Shown one piece after another: positions 35,391 through 46,860 of a stretch of DNA of 64,000 nucleotides (positions are counted from its first letter, which is position 1; every line of letters begins with the position of its first letter). The position numbers and the translations under genes were made by a program. The notes beneath the pieces were generated by a model. The model saw nothing but the letters and a program-made list of their open reading frames with translations. It made no database searches and was not told the DNA's origin. The stretch is from Stenogyne calaminthoides. Lineage: Eukaryota; Streptophyta; Magnoliopsida; Lamiales; Lamiaceae. The DNA is taken from assembly GCA_037126765.1 (NCBI GenBank), contig JBBCBC010000002.1, forward strand, positions 47,000,889-47,064,888, read 5' to 3'.

Positions 35391-35480
35391 CTAATTTTGA
35401 GTTTGGGGTTCAGATAAGAGATTAATCACCCAATAACAACTTTCAACTGCTGCGCTATTTGCACTTTCAACCTCCTCCAT
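35391..35480 (-). pseudogene. WRKY transcription-factor N-terminal fragment
   Basis: A minus-strand ATG at 35480 opens MEEVESANSAAVESC, then NLLSEPQ, then a stop at 35391. The N-terminus of group IId WRKY factors of the WRKY21/39/74 kind has the same form (MEE-E-AN-AAVESCH-VLNLLS-PQ). No WRKY domain is present. It is the third gene-like fragment in the Harbinger-like element and has the same strand as the other two. Confidence 0.7.
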
Positions 35481-35690
35481 AAATTCAACCTTAAGAAACA
35501 AGAATTAAGACAAGCGCAACAAAACCCTAATCCCCAAAACAGAAAAATCAAAACCCCAGTTCAACATTAGAGGAGAATCGGACTGTTCAGATGACTGTTG
35601 TATAAATCAAAATCAAAATCAAAACCCTAAAAACTTTATGCATTATACATCAGAAAAAATAATCGTACTTTAATAAATCAAAATTTCAGA

Positions 35691-35805
35691 ACGCCGTTGT
35701 CGAGAATCGCCACAAGAAAGCCGCCGTAGAGAATCGCCTCAAGAACGCCGCCGTCGAGAATCGCCACAAAAAAGCCGCCGTCAAGAATCGCCACACCATC
35801 GTCGA
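35691..35805. repeat. Imperfect tandem repeat of about 30 bp
   Basis: The phrase 'cgccgtcgagaatcgccaca' recurs about four times with small changes. It lies near the right end of the Harbinger-like element. Confidence 0.75.
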
Positions 35806-36127
35806 GACCTCACATACACGACAAGAACGAGAAATAATGAACAAGTGGAGAGAGAGATAGAAATATGTGATATTTTAATTGTGGGGAGGGGCAAAATGGG
35901 GCAATAAACATCACTGTAGAACCATTACTCGCCGAAGACCTTGGGGGGAAAGGTGATAAATTGTTTGAGGAGTTACAGTGAAATGGACGTAATATGGTGC
36001 GGGGCGGCTGTGATAAAGTCGGATCCTGCATAAATTAGTATACCCGTATTACTAACTACCAAATGACCCACTATTTTATTACTTACAACTGTTACACCCA
36101 TATTACTAGCTACCAAATAGGGCCTTA

Positions 36128-36637
36128 ATAGCTGAAACGACGAGTGATCAACAAAAATAATAATATTATTGTTGTCGCATCCATTAATTGGAGATCAACT
36201 AACAACCATAAACAGAGAGAAAAATAAATAATAACATGGTTGTTGCATCCATTAATAGGGAATTAAACAACTATAAACAATAATATATGACGAAGAAATA
36301 GCCACGGAAAAAAAGCCCCTCCGAGTTTTCTCACTCTCTACACACACCATTCATTCAAACATGCACAGTATAACATGTGCCCAAATATTTTGTCTCTTTT
36401 GTCTTTTCTTTGAACTATTTCTTCTATCTCAGTTTCCATTCCATGGTTAAATCAACATTCTTCATCTGAATTCTCTCAATTTATCAAAAGATTAAACTTT
36501 CAAGAGAAGAAAATGTACTTGGATTCTTAATAGATTTCATAGATCTTAATTAGGACCCAAGAAGCTAATACACAAAAGATTACCTTTTTGTGTTTTTGTT
36601 TACGTAGTGCCCAGCAGAAATTTAGGATAACATTGTA
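36128..36637. other. Intergenic DNA with 68-bp tandem duplication
   Basis: 36171-36238 is repeated, with changes, from 36239 to about 36285 (shared 'gcatccattaat'). Otherwise nothing recognised. Confidence 0.5.
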
Positions 36638-36715
36638 TTTATACTAAGACAAAAGCTTATATGAGACGGTCTCATACATGAGACATGTCTCATATTTGAC
36701 CCATATTCTAGGAAG

Positions 36716-37681
36716 ACCCGTTCTCCATATGACCTTGCTAATCAAAATACCTAATAAGCCCTCCCTCAACATACGCTTCTGCTCCGCCCACGAAACCCTT
36801 GTCAATTCTCTTTTAACTTTTTGTGCAAAATTCCACCTGCTGACCACGCTCATGGTTGCGCAAGTTTTCCTTTGCGCCACTCACGGCCGCCGCATGTGGT
36901 CTCCATTGCGCCACTGTAATTTTCTCCCAACGATGTATCTTTCGTTCAACGCTGCCTTCTTTCGATGTTGATGATCATTTTTTAGGTACTCACACTTGTT
37001 ATTGTTTGTTGCTCTAATTTTGAGTTGTTCATATTCGATCTGTTTTTAGCCATTCCGGGTTGTTTAAGGCTGTAATTGTGTCGACTATGGCTGCAAAAAT
37101 TTTTGTTTATAGTACTTTGTGCAGTACTTATGGTACATTAATCTATGTTTCAATTTGCACATAAATCCTCTGCCTATTTGATTGTCTATTTTTTCCTTTG
37201 TTTGTATAGTCATACTAAAAGTAGTCATACTAAAAGTTGGTTTTCACTTTAAAATTTTGAGTGGTTTAATTTATGAATGAATGAGATGTGTGAAACGATC
37301 TCGATAACTTTCAATAGAATGCTCCGCTGAAATCTTTTTGATTAATTACGAAAGTTTTCGTAAGAATGTGTACATGACAAGCCCTGCTTTAAAATAGGGA
37401 TAATAATGTTATTTTTTTAAACGGTAATCAATTACGATAATTCCTTAAAATAATCAATTACCATAGTTCCTTTTACACCGGGCACATGACATAGCTAACT
37501 GCTGGGTATCATTTTAGCTTCTCATTCTAACCTCTACTAGATATCCAGATGAAACTAAATTCAGTTCTTGTCATGAATTTTATTTGAAAAATGAATGATA
37601 TTGGGGATTTTACTACTTGAAAGTCTTTTGACGATATGACAGTTTATTATTTTGATTAGCAAGGTCATATAGAGAACGGGT
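36716..37681. repeat. 34-bp inverted repeat pair inside the Mutator-like element
   Basis: 36716-36749 ('acccgttctccatatgacct...') and 37648-37681 are inverse copies with 33 of 34 bases identical. They enclose about 900 bp. Confidence 0.85.
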
Positions 37682-38016
37682 GCGGTCAGATCGACGAGCG
37701 CGGCAAAGGCACGACGGTGAGGTCTGACGCTTCGCTGCCCTTATGCCAGAATTTTGAATTTTGTGAGTTTTGGAACATTTGGTTCAGATTGTGCAATAAA
37801 ATCTGCTTATGCTACTTGTAGAGCGAGGAGCTCTTAAATGTTTATGTGTCCTTGTATCATTTATACCATTAATTTAGTAAATTAATGTTGCTGCTGGAAA
37901 TGTTATTTGTCTGTGTCTAAATGAAATGTTGCAATGGATGAAACGAAACATTACATTTCTATTCACCATTTGATGTTCAATAGTTTTCCATTGGTAAGAA
38001 ATTAAAGTTTGTATAG

Positions 38017-38160
38017 ATTGGACAAGAAGGTAACCAATGGAAAGATGGGGGAATTGGGACTGTGAAGATACTTAAGCACAAGTCTTGTGTGTGGCATACT
38101 GCTGATTTTTCAGATTGAGAGATAAAGGAAGAGACATTTTGCAGTATGTTTGCCTTATAG
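38017..38160 (+). pseudogene. RanBP1-like Ran-binding-domain fragment
   Basis: The frame reads EGNQWKDGGIGTVKILKHK, then directly SCVWHTADFSD, a TGA, then EIKEETFC. In plant RanBP1 proteins (cofactors of Ran-GTP hydrolysis in nuclear transport), the WK-RG-GTVK-LKH segment and the CVWH-DFSDGELK-E-FCIRF segment are separated by about 35 residues. Those are missing here, so an internal part was lost or skipped. Two in-frame stops (38116-38118, 38158-38160) rule out function. It is probably captured host sequence inside the Mutator-like element. Confidence 0.75.
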
Positions 38161-38532
38161 AGAGTAAGTGAATCCTCTTTTTTATCTCCACCATTATTTT
38201 TTATTATTCCTCTAAATTTTTTAAGTAAGCAAGTTCTGCTAATAATTCTAATATTTCATATGGTTTTATCTACTAGAAACTTACTTGCAACGCAGGAGAA
38301 TAAATTCTAAGACAGTAGTTTCTTATTTTTTACCAGTAATATCATGGTTACCATTTTGCCTCATCCAATCTTTGCTCTATATCATTTGAACTATATAATG
38401 GCAACACTAATTTCAATATTAATTGAATTGGTAGTTCCTTTGTTAAATAATTCGTTGAATGTTTATGAAGGAATACTGGTATTTAGATATGGAGTGCTAA
38501 GTTTATTGAGCAAGTGATCCAAAACATGGGAT

Positions 38533-38897
38533 TGTAACTGTATTGAACTTAATGCTTACTTTTAGTTGATGTAGCAATTTTCTGTTCGATTATGATGTCA
38601 ACAGTAACTCCGATACTTGTCACCTAATATTCTTGGTACTCCTAATTTTTGTAGTGAGGAAGAAATTAAAGACAAACCTGCTAAAGAAAAGAAGCAAAAA
38701 CCACATGTTAAAAGGTAAGAAAGAGGTTTCATAATTTTCTTGTGATACTCTAGTTACTATCTGATACTTCAGCAAACAATATGTAACTATATTGAACTTA
38801 ATGCTTGTTTTTAGCTGATGTAGCAATTTTCTGTTAGATTATGATGCCAAAAGTAATTCTGATATATTTCACCTGATAGTGAGGAAGAAATTAAAGA
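38533..38897. repeat. Direct duplication of an exon-like segment
   Basis: 38533-38668 is repeated at about 38780-38897, sharing 'gatgtagcaattttctgtt' and 'gtgaggaagaaattaaaga'. The first copy has a possible Lys-rich exon (38655-38714) between TAG and GTAAG. It may derive from the acidic/basic tail of the same RanBP1-type gene. Confidence 0.6.
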
Positions 38898-38989
38898 AGC
38901 TTGGTTAATGGTTAAAGAAGAAGAAGAAGAAGAAGAACATGAGAACATGATATATAATACTTCTGATTGGATTACTGATACTCTAAAAC

Positions 38990-40080
38990 TCGGTACCATA
39001 ATAAGTGACTTAAATGAGAACATTTATTACTAATTTTTTCGTAGGAACTATGATAATAGCAAACATGAAATGTATATTTTCGTCGAAAAATACTTTGATA
39101 AAACATATATGTTTCGATACTCCTGACTTAATATTTGATACTCCAAGTTGTATTTTTGATACTCTTATACATTGTACAATAATAAGAGATTCTTATCCAG
39201 ATATTCAAAATAGGTATCACTATACAATTTAATATTGTATGACTCACTGACCTGAATTATATCCTTCCTTTTGATAAACATATAAGGTTTTGATACTCTT
39301 GACCATATATGTGGTACCGCAGATGCGAATTTTGATACTCTAATACTCAGGACAATAATAAGAGATTCATGTTTAGATATTCAAAATATCACTAAGATTA
39401 AACACAACATTAAGGGTTTTAAATATGCAACATGATTCACTGGCCCGAGTTGTATCCCTTTGATAAACATATAGTTCTCCTGACTAGATATTTGATACTC
39501 CAGATGAAAGTCTTGATACTCTAACAAATAGCAAAAATTAGGAAAAAAACAAATAAACTAGAATAATCGAACATTGGGAGTCTTGCTACCAATCCCATTT
39601 GATGCAATTGGGTAGCAATCTCATTTGATGCAATTGGTGTTCTTTTCTTCGTGTTCTTCTGAATGTGTCCGTTTATCCTCTTTTTTCTGCCCTTTGTGGT
39701 CGAACGTGCAGGATCTAGAATGATAAAAATTCATGATAAAAATTCAAATGGAAAAACTGATAAAAATTAACTTATTACAACATAAAAGTAGCAAAGTTAC
39801 ATATAAGTTCTGATACTCCTAACTTAATATTTGATACTTCAGGTGGTATTTTTGATACTTTTATACATTGTACAATAATAAAAGATTCTTGTCCAGATAT
39901 TCAATACTGTGATTTTAGTATGCAATATGAATCACTGGCCTGAAATTTATACTTTTGATAAACATAAAAGTTATTGATACTCTTGAATATATTTGATACT
40001 CCAGATGAGATTTTTGATACTCTTGACCATATATTTGATACTCCCGATGAGATTTTTGATACTCTTGACCATATAATCAG
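38990..40080. repeat. Dispersed and tandem GATACTC repeats
   Basis: 'gatactc' or 'tttgatact' occurs roughly twenty times between 38970 and 40070. A clear tandem of about 43 bp lies at 39984-40070 ('tttgatactccagatgagat' then 'tttgatactcccgatgagat'). No coding sense. Confidence 0.7.
39591..39650. repeat. Short direct repeat
   Basis: 'catttgatgcaattgg' appears twice in about 30 bp steps. Confidence 0.7.
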
Positions 40081-40540
40081 TAGCAAAATACGTATCAGCT
40101 TCCCCTGTTTCGCAAATTTGGGAAAGAAAAACGAATTTGTTCTTTTCGATCATCTTTAGTTCATAATCAGAATCATGTTATGTTGAATTAACTTAACCCA
40201 ATCAATTTTACATAACATTATAAAGTTGCTACTCCCAATTCATCCCCTAAAATCTGGATTATCGCTTCATCAATCAATTGAAAAAAAAAACCCGAAGTTG
40301 GACGAATTGATTGGCTACGACAAGATTCCAACGTAATGGAAATCGAAATTCAATTCAAAACAAAATTCATAACAACAAAAAATTGATCCAAACACATAAA
40401 TATCATGCAAGTCAAATCGATTCAAACAATTAACTTAAGAACGAAATAGAATCACCTTGGTGCTACTATCTCGCTGCAATTTGTCCCTGCCGCATCAATT
40501 TTTTTGCTACAATTTCTATGTTTTCCGTTGCAATTTCTCT

Positions 40541-40645
40541 TCCACGTGCGTCGTCTTCCACGTGTGTCGCCTTGGCCTTCATTCGGCCCATTAATCTTCT
40601 GCGTGCGTCGCCTTGGCTTTCATTCGGCCCATTGAGGGTATAAGC
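40541..40645. repeat. Direct repeat near the right end of the Mutator-like element
   Basis: 'gtcgccttggc(c/t)ttcattcggcccatt' occurs twice, about 40 bp apart. Confidence 0.75.
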
Positions 40646-40848
40646 GGGTTTTCATCCTATTATTACAATGCGGGCGAATTTTTTTGAAAATTGGTCAAGT
40701 GTGATACCCGTCTCATCTATGAGACCGTCTCACACAAGAGTGTATTTTATACTAAAGATAGGGTAGAAACACGTCAAACTATTCAAATACAAGTTTAAGT
40801 CTAGGCTATTTTAATTCAACTCGGTTCAACCATTTCAAATATAAAATA

Positions 40849-41407
40849 GGGATTAAACTTTTTGTAGTCCTGTAACTTTGTATCGTTTTGAAATTTGTCC
40901 TGATTGTTTTGACTTTTTTATTTTAGTCCGGTAAGTTTCTTAAAATTTTGAAATTGGTCATTTTCACCTGTTGCACCAGTTACCAAGCAGGTAAACACCA
41001 CATATGTAATTATTTTATTTTTCTCTTTAATTTCGAAGCGCCACTTGAACTTTTTTAATCCTAATAATTTTGGTCGGGTTTTAGGTCGGGTTTAAAACAA
41101 TTTGTATATCAAAATACAAAACGAATCAGGTCGATTTACTGGGTCTAAACTGACCCAAATATAAAAAAAAATCCATAAACGCAGAAAACCACTCTCTCTT
41201 CCTAAAAAAATACGGGAAAAATCCCGATACAAATTATTTGGATTAAAAAAGTTTAGGCGCGTTTCGAAATTAAAGAAACAAATAAAATAATTACATAGGT
41301 GGTGGTTACCTATTTGGTGACCTGCTAACAATTTCAAAACTTTTGATAACTTATAGGACCAATTTCAAAACGAAGCAAAGTTACGGGACTACAAAAAATT
41401 TAAACAC
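40849..41407. mobile_element. Foldback Mutator-type MITE
   Basis: 559 bp, flanked by the 9-bp duplication TATAAAATA (40840-40848 and 41408-41416). The left arm ('tttttgtagtcctgtaactt', 'aattattttatttttctctt') is mirrored by the right arm over more than 100 bp on each side. The element starts G and ends C, as Mutator-type elements often do. Non-coding. Confidence 0.8.
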
Positions 41408-41499
41408 TATAAAATATTATATATTCATTAACTATTTTTTAAGTAATAAAAAAAAAATTAATAGTATATATTTAAACATGTGAGGAGATTTAGAAAATC

Positions 41500-42106
41500 A
41501 CATTTGAATGTGGTGATGAGAAATCTGCTATTAATAATAGAGATTACAAAGATACAACAGAAAGCCCATAATTACAGGGAGATATACATGGAAAATACAT
41601 CAAAGATATGTACTAAAAATACACGGTCAAACTAATTAATCATTAGTCCTATTACCCCCCGTCAAGCGCTGCGTGGGATGAAGACACACGTAAAGCTTGG
41701 AACGTAGAAACTCAAAGGCCAGGCGTGGTAGACTTTTGGTGAAGATGTCAGCGAGCTGTAGATGAGACGGGACAAAATGAGTAGCCAACTTGCCCGAGGA
41801 GACAAGCTCACGAACAAATCCAGATCAATATGTTTGGCCCTCTTGTGTGCCACGGGATTCTGACTCAAGAAGATGGCGCTCTTGTTATCACACAAGAGAG
41901 TGGGGCGTGAGGCGGGAAGAGCTCGAAGCTCACGAAGCAAATTTGTTACCCAAACCAACTCTGCTGCTGTATTTGCCATAGCACGATACTCGGACTCACA
42001 ACTGGAACGGGCTACAGTTGGTTGTTTCTTGGCACTCCATGAAACAAGATTTCCTCCAATGAAAATAGAGTACCCATAAGTAGAACGACGGGTCTCAACA
42101 CAAATG
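41500..42106 (-). pseudogene. Copia RNase H end (different family), cut by assembly gap
   Basis: Minus-strand frame from the gap to about 41760: ETRRSTYGYSIFIGG, VSWSAKKQPTVARSS, ESEYRAMA, then LLCDNKSAIFLSQNP and HKRAKHIDLD. This is the classic copia RNase H region. After KHIDLD the frame shifts. A G-rich tract follows (minus strand, near 41660), then probably the start of a 3' LTR towards 41500. The rest of the element lies in the gap. It is unrelated to the 18237-33027 family by sequence. Confidence 0.85.
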
Positions 42107-42606
42107 NNNNNNNNNNNNNNNNNNNNNNNNNNNNNNNNNNNNNNNNNNNNNNNNNNNNNNNNNNNNNNNNNNNNNNNNNNNNNNNNNNNNNNNNNNNNNN
42201 NNNNNNNNNNNNNNNNNNNNNNNNNNNNNNNNNNNNNNNNNNNNNNNNNNNNNNNNNNNNNNNNNNNNNNNNNNNNNNNNNNNNNNNNNNNNNNNNNNNN
42301 NNNNNNNNNNNNNNNNNNNNNNNNNNNNNNNNNNNNNNNNNNNNNNNNNNNNNNNNNNNNNNNNNNNNNNNNNNNNNNNNNNNNNNNNNNNNNNNNNNNN
42401 NNNNNNNNNNNNNNNNNNNNNNNNNNNNNNNNNNNNNNNNNNNNNNNNNNNNNNNNNNNNNNNNNNNNNNNNNNNNNNNNNNNNNNNNNNNNNNNNNNNN
42501 NNNNNNNNNNNNNNNNNNNNNNNNNNNNNNNNNNNNNNNNNNNNNNNNNNNNNNNNNNNNNNNNNNNNNNNNNNNNNNNNNNNNNNNNNNNNNNNNNNNN
42601 NNNNNN
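42107..42606. other. Assembly gap (500 N)
   Basis: Exactly 500 N, probably a placeholder length; the true size is unknown. Open frames through it are meaningless. Confidence 0.98.
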
Positions 42607-44517
42607 AATGAATGGCATTAAAACAACATAAGAAACAGTAGCATTGCAATTAAATATTATGTAAGTGAAAAGTGTAGGATGTGGCAAGAAGATGGTTCAT
42701 TGGCTTTCAATTAAAAAGAAAGTTGTATCTTATCGTCCGAGTTATCCCAACTAGAAACAACTAACTTTACCCGATAAAAAAAAAAAAAAAAAAACACTAA
42801 CGAACAAAAATAGTTTTAAAAATTTAAAGTTAAATTAATCGGAAAAAAAAAGAAAAAACATACCCTTCAGCCCGTGTCAATGGCGATTCTAATAGAGAAA
42901 AAGAAAGACTTACAATTTATTATATAGAAGTTGAAATCCAAAAGTTGAAAGGAATTAATTAAGATCATGCAAAGATTCGTTGCTAGAAAGATTTTGTAAA
43001 TAAATTCATATCCCTCAAATATATCGTTTGTATTATGCTGAATATATCATATATATATCTACTAAATCTTAAACAATATACATGGAAATATATCATATCT
43101 TAGAATACGGTTTTTTCAAAAGTTTTGCAGATAAATTCATACTTTGTATAAGTGGGACGAATTCATACTACTTTTTATTATTTTAAACTACACCTATAAT
43201 TATAAATCAACTCCATTAAAATATTAAAGCAAATTAGAGTATTTTAGTAGTGTGTACTCTAAATTCTAATTTCTTTCAAGTAGTTGATTAAGTGATGCCG
43301 ATCAAGACTCAAGAGTGTTCACGTCAAAAAAGATTTCAAACTGGAAGAAAAATTAATCGGAAGCAAGGGAAAAAAAAAAGAATTTCGAATAAAAAAAGAT
43401 TTTTGTCCTTTTTTAAAACCGTAGTACTATGTCATAATCCAAAATGGTATGCTAGTCAAAGAAAAGACACATATATTTATGCTAGATTTTATCATAGTTT
43501 GTGTATATTTTTTATATGAAAAGCTTTCCATCATTATTATTTATTGATATTTATTTTAAAAGTTTCTCTCAGTCTATTATTATTTGTTAATATTTATTTT
43601 AAATATTAGCATTTGGGAGAAAAATCTAATGCAAGATTTTTTGAGAATTAAATAGATTTGATCATGATTTTATTTGAGATATACAAATTTGATTATCTAA
43701 TAATTATTTTTTTATAAAAAATTATATGATTAATTAACACCACCCCGTATGTAGGTTCTCTATCATATATGTATATTTAGTCTCAAATCCAATATTTGGA
43801 GTGAAACGATTTTTAAAAAAGTTTTTAACAGAATTGATTCGGATTCAAGATATTTACTAATGATTTAATACGGTGTGATTTTTTTTTTTGGAAAGGTTAA
43901 TACGGTGTGAATTAGATGTATTAGAAAATAAGATATTCCAAAGTTCTAAAGATATTTCAAATATTTTTTTCTCAAATTCAATATTTAGAATTTTTTTCTC
44001 AAATCCAATATTTGGAATTATTATTAAAAAAAAATCTCAATCCATTATTATTTGTTAATATTTTTTCCAAATATTCGTATCCCAATTTGACAATAATTTT
44101 TTGCTGGAAAAATCCATTGATTTTCAAATTTGGGGCGATTTATGTTTATATATATATATATATAGATATATAGATACATTAGATGCATTTTGCATTGATA
44201 CAATTTTAATTTAATTTTGATCAAAGTTGTAGGCTGAACACTATTTTATACCTTTTCCATATAGAATTAGTACTTTCATAGTATGAGTTGATTAGCAATA
44301 AAATATATAAAAATAGTTTGATAGGATATCTTTAATCAAAATTGGATTAATATTGTACTAGCAAAATTACTTTTTAACCTGATAGAATTTCGAATTTTCT
44401 CAAATCTTGGATATTGAGTTTTTCTTATTAAAGAAAAAAAAAAAAGAAGTGAAGTGAGTTGTTGGTGCCACCTCACATAAATTTTAATCATACTATAACT
44501 TAAATTTCGATGTAAGG
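42607..44517. other. AT-rich intergenic DNA
   Basis: Short repeated phrases occur ('ctattattatttgttaatattt' near 43575 and 44045; 'tctcaaatccaatatttgga' near 43785 and 44000). A TA microsatellite lies at about 44145-44170. No gene recognised. Confidence 0.5.
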
Positions 44518-46860
44518 TTTTTTTTTTTTTGAACGGCCAAAAAAAGTAACATTATAATTAGAGTACAAGGGGTACTCTAACCCATACAAGAGTTAAGGCA
44601 TTACAAAACTCCTCACTAATTTCACCTCCACTGTTATTCTACTCAAAAGGCACTAAATATTATGATTAGCTATAGCTCCGCAACATTTTATCGGATCGCC
44701 TAACCACTCGTAAAATGACAACGCCTTAACGTATGGAAACTTAGTTGATAACCATGACCACAATCTCCCTTTTATTTCATCACATACCTTGATAATGGAT
44801 GGTTTGGCATTGTTGAACGTCGCCTCATTTCTGCAATTCCAGAGCGTCCAAGTAGTACAAATCCAGATTGTAGCAGTTGTCCTTTTAAGTTTTCCCCCAC
44901 CGAGCACTTTGCAAAAACGAACCAAATGTTCAGCCGGGTCGGTCATGCGCAGGATAGTCGAGCATTTCAGCCACCGAACCACTTCAATCCAAATTTGCGA
45001 TCCAAATTGACACTCAAAGAAGACATGTTTCAAATTTTATTCGGCGACCCCACAAAGCGCACAAAGATTATCATCGTTTGTTAGATCAATATTCTTTGCA
45101 AGCAAGTTGTCCTTTGTTGGTAGCCTTTGATGAAGCACTTTCCATGCAATGGTTTGAGTCCGTCTTGGTGCAAAACTTCTCCACACGATCTTGAACGCCT
45201 TATGACACTGTTGTCCGCTCGTGGAATCCCGAAGGTCTGGAAGGATTGAATTTGAATACGCCACGTTCGTAGAATACATACCGTTCGGCGCTAGTTTCCA
45301 ACACCATGTGTCACTCCTTTCTTGTTGAAGTTGAACCCTGTTCAAGCAAACCAATAACTCATTAAGTAACGACACATCTCTCACTCTCAACTCCCGACTC
45401 CATTTAAGCTCCCAATTCCACTCATTTAAATTCCATAACACTCACTCACACAAGCTTCATTTTGGACAATAATCCAATAAAGACAATTAAATTTATTCAT
45501 AAGAGACTCATCCCCTACCCAACAATCCCCCCAAAACTTCGTCCTCTCCCCATTCCCCACGAATTTAACGAACTCCCCCCTCAGCCCCCCCCCCCATTAA
45601 CGCCCCAATATAAATTGCAAATATCGGACCACCACCCTGACCAAGAATTATGACACACTCTATTGCTACCAAAGTCCCCATATTTTGACTTAATCACCCT
45701 AGCCCATAGACTTGAGGGTTCATTTAGGAACCTCCAAATCCATTTCCCCAATAGAACCCGATTAAAACGGGATAAATCCCGAATACCCAAACCCCCACAA
45801 GATTTATCTTTACATATAGTATCCCAGCACACCCACGGAATCTTGCTTTTGTTCTCACACCCCCCCACAAGAAATTTCTTTGAAGGCTAATGATTTATTT
45901 CACCGTCTTTTTTGGAAGACGATAAAATGATAGACTATATACCGGAACAGCTGAGAGAACCGCCTGAATTAAAGTAATACAACCCCCGAATGAGATGTTC
46001 TTGTCATTCCATTTCGCAACCTACGCCTGATCTTATCAACAAGTTTCGACCAAGAGGCAAATTCCTTATGCTTGACCCCCACGTTCAGCCCTAGGTATGA
46101 GATAGGCAGTTTATCAACGTCACACATCAGTACCTCTGCCATACTCTTAACCACATTGAGATTAACGTTTATGCCCACAAGACTGCATTTGTTAAAATTA
46201 ACCCTAAGTCCCGATATTATCTCAAAATTCCTCAAGATTTCTTTGATCGTCCTAGCACTTTCCAATTTACCCGGACAAATAAATATGGTATTGTCCGCGT
46301 ATTGAAGATGAGTGATGGGGACCTTTTCACGCCCAATCATTGTAGCCTCAAGTAAGCCTAACTCTACTGCTTTTGCAATCATCAAACTGAGCCCTTCAGC
46401 CGCAATGAGATACAGGAACGGAGATAGGGGATCGCCTTGGCGAGAGACCTTTCTCTAGTTTGAACTCCTCAGAGGGACAGCCGTTAATTAACACTGATGC
46501 TGAGGCCGTGGAGACACACTCCTTGATCCAACCGCGCCGTTTAGAACCAAACTTCATACCAATAATCATATTTTCCAGAAAATGCCAGTCAACCGAGTCA
46601 TACGCCTTTTTGAAATCGACCGCTCTGCTCAACTTCTTCTTTTTAGCTTCATCGATGATTTCATTCAGTATTACTACTCCATCTAAGATCTATCTCCCCT
46701 TCAAGAATGCTGATTGTGTGTCCGAGATGGTCGTATCGAGCACTTTGCTAAGCCTTGCTGCCAAAGTTTTTGCAATTATCTTATAAAGGCAGCCTATGAG
46801 GGAAATAGGGCGATAGTCACACAAAGCATGACAACTCTCTTTTTTCGGGATAAGGATTTT
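44518..46860 (-). mobile_element. L1-type LINE, 5'-truncated and decayed
   Basis: On the minus strand the element starts inside the reverse transcriptase (LIPKKES, then YRPISLIGCLYKIIAK). It continues with DFKKAYDSVDW and LQYADNTIF, where the usual YADD is YADN. The zf-RVT region follows (WRSFAPRRTQTIAWKVLHQRLPT, cut into short residues; CALCG; HVFFEC). It ends in a poly(A), seen as T-run 44518-44530 on the plus strand. Frameshifts occur near 45030, 45450, 45960 and 46390, and a stop in the RT. Not functional. No target duplication was identified. Confidence 0.85.

Larger units (their letters stand above)
18125..36124. mobile_element. PIF/Harbinger-like element carrying gene fragments, split by a copia complex
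   Basis: The left end reads GGCCCCATTTGATAG. The right end, on the minus strand, reads GGCCCTATTTGGTAG (13 of 15 identical). The flanks are TTA on both sides (18122-18124 and 36125-36127), the target preference of PIF/Harbinger elements. Related phrases ('cttggtaggggtaataaa', 'taccaaatgaccca') recur near the ends. Only 18125-18236 and 33028-36124 belong to it (about 3.2 kb); the copia complex 18237-33027 was inserted later. No transposase was found. The right part carries fragments resembling ADH, IQD and WRKY exons, all on the minus strand, so it is probably a Pack-type element. A Helitron origin for the captured block is not excluded. Confidence 0.65.
36647..40745. mobile_element. Mutator-like element (Pack-MULE candidate)
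   Basis: The target duplication TTTATACTA lies at 36638-36646 and 40746-40754. The terminal inverted repeats are 36647-36684 and 40710-40745, sharing 'tgagacggtctcata' and 'atgagac'. Nine-base duplications are typical of Mutator-like elements. No transposase domain was found in 4.1 kb. The interior has a broken RanBP1 fragment, duplicated exon-like pieces and a block of GATACTC repeats. The MITE at 4528-4660 has similar ends. Confidence 0.75.

Noticed and set aside
36678..36971. 97-codon ORF at the left of the Mutator-like element
   Set aside because: It overlaps the terminal inverted repeat and the 34-bp inverted repeat, and no family resemblance was found.
42104..42687. Open frames of 175-341 codons
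   Set aside because: They run through 500 N. Only the part left of 42107 on the minus strand is real sequence (copia RNase H).
45462..45890. Plus-strand ORFs rich in Pro
   Set aside because: Antisense shadows of LINE ORF2 on the minus strand.
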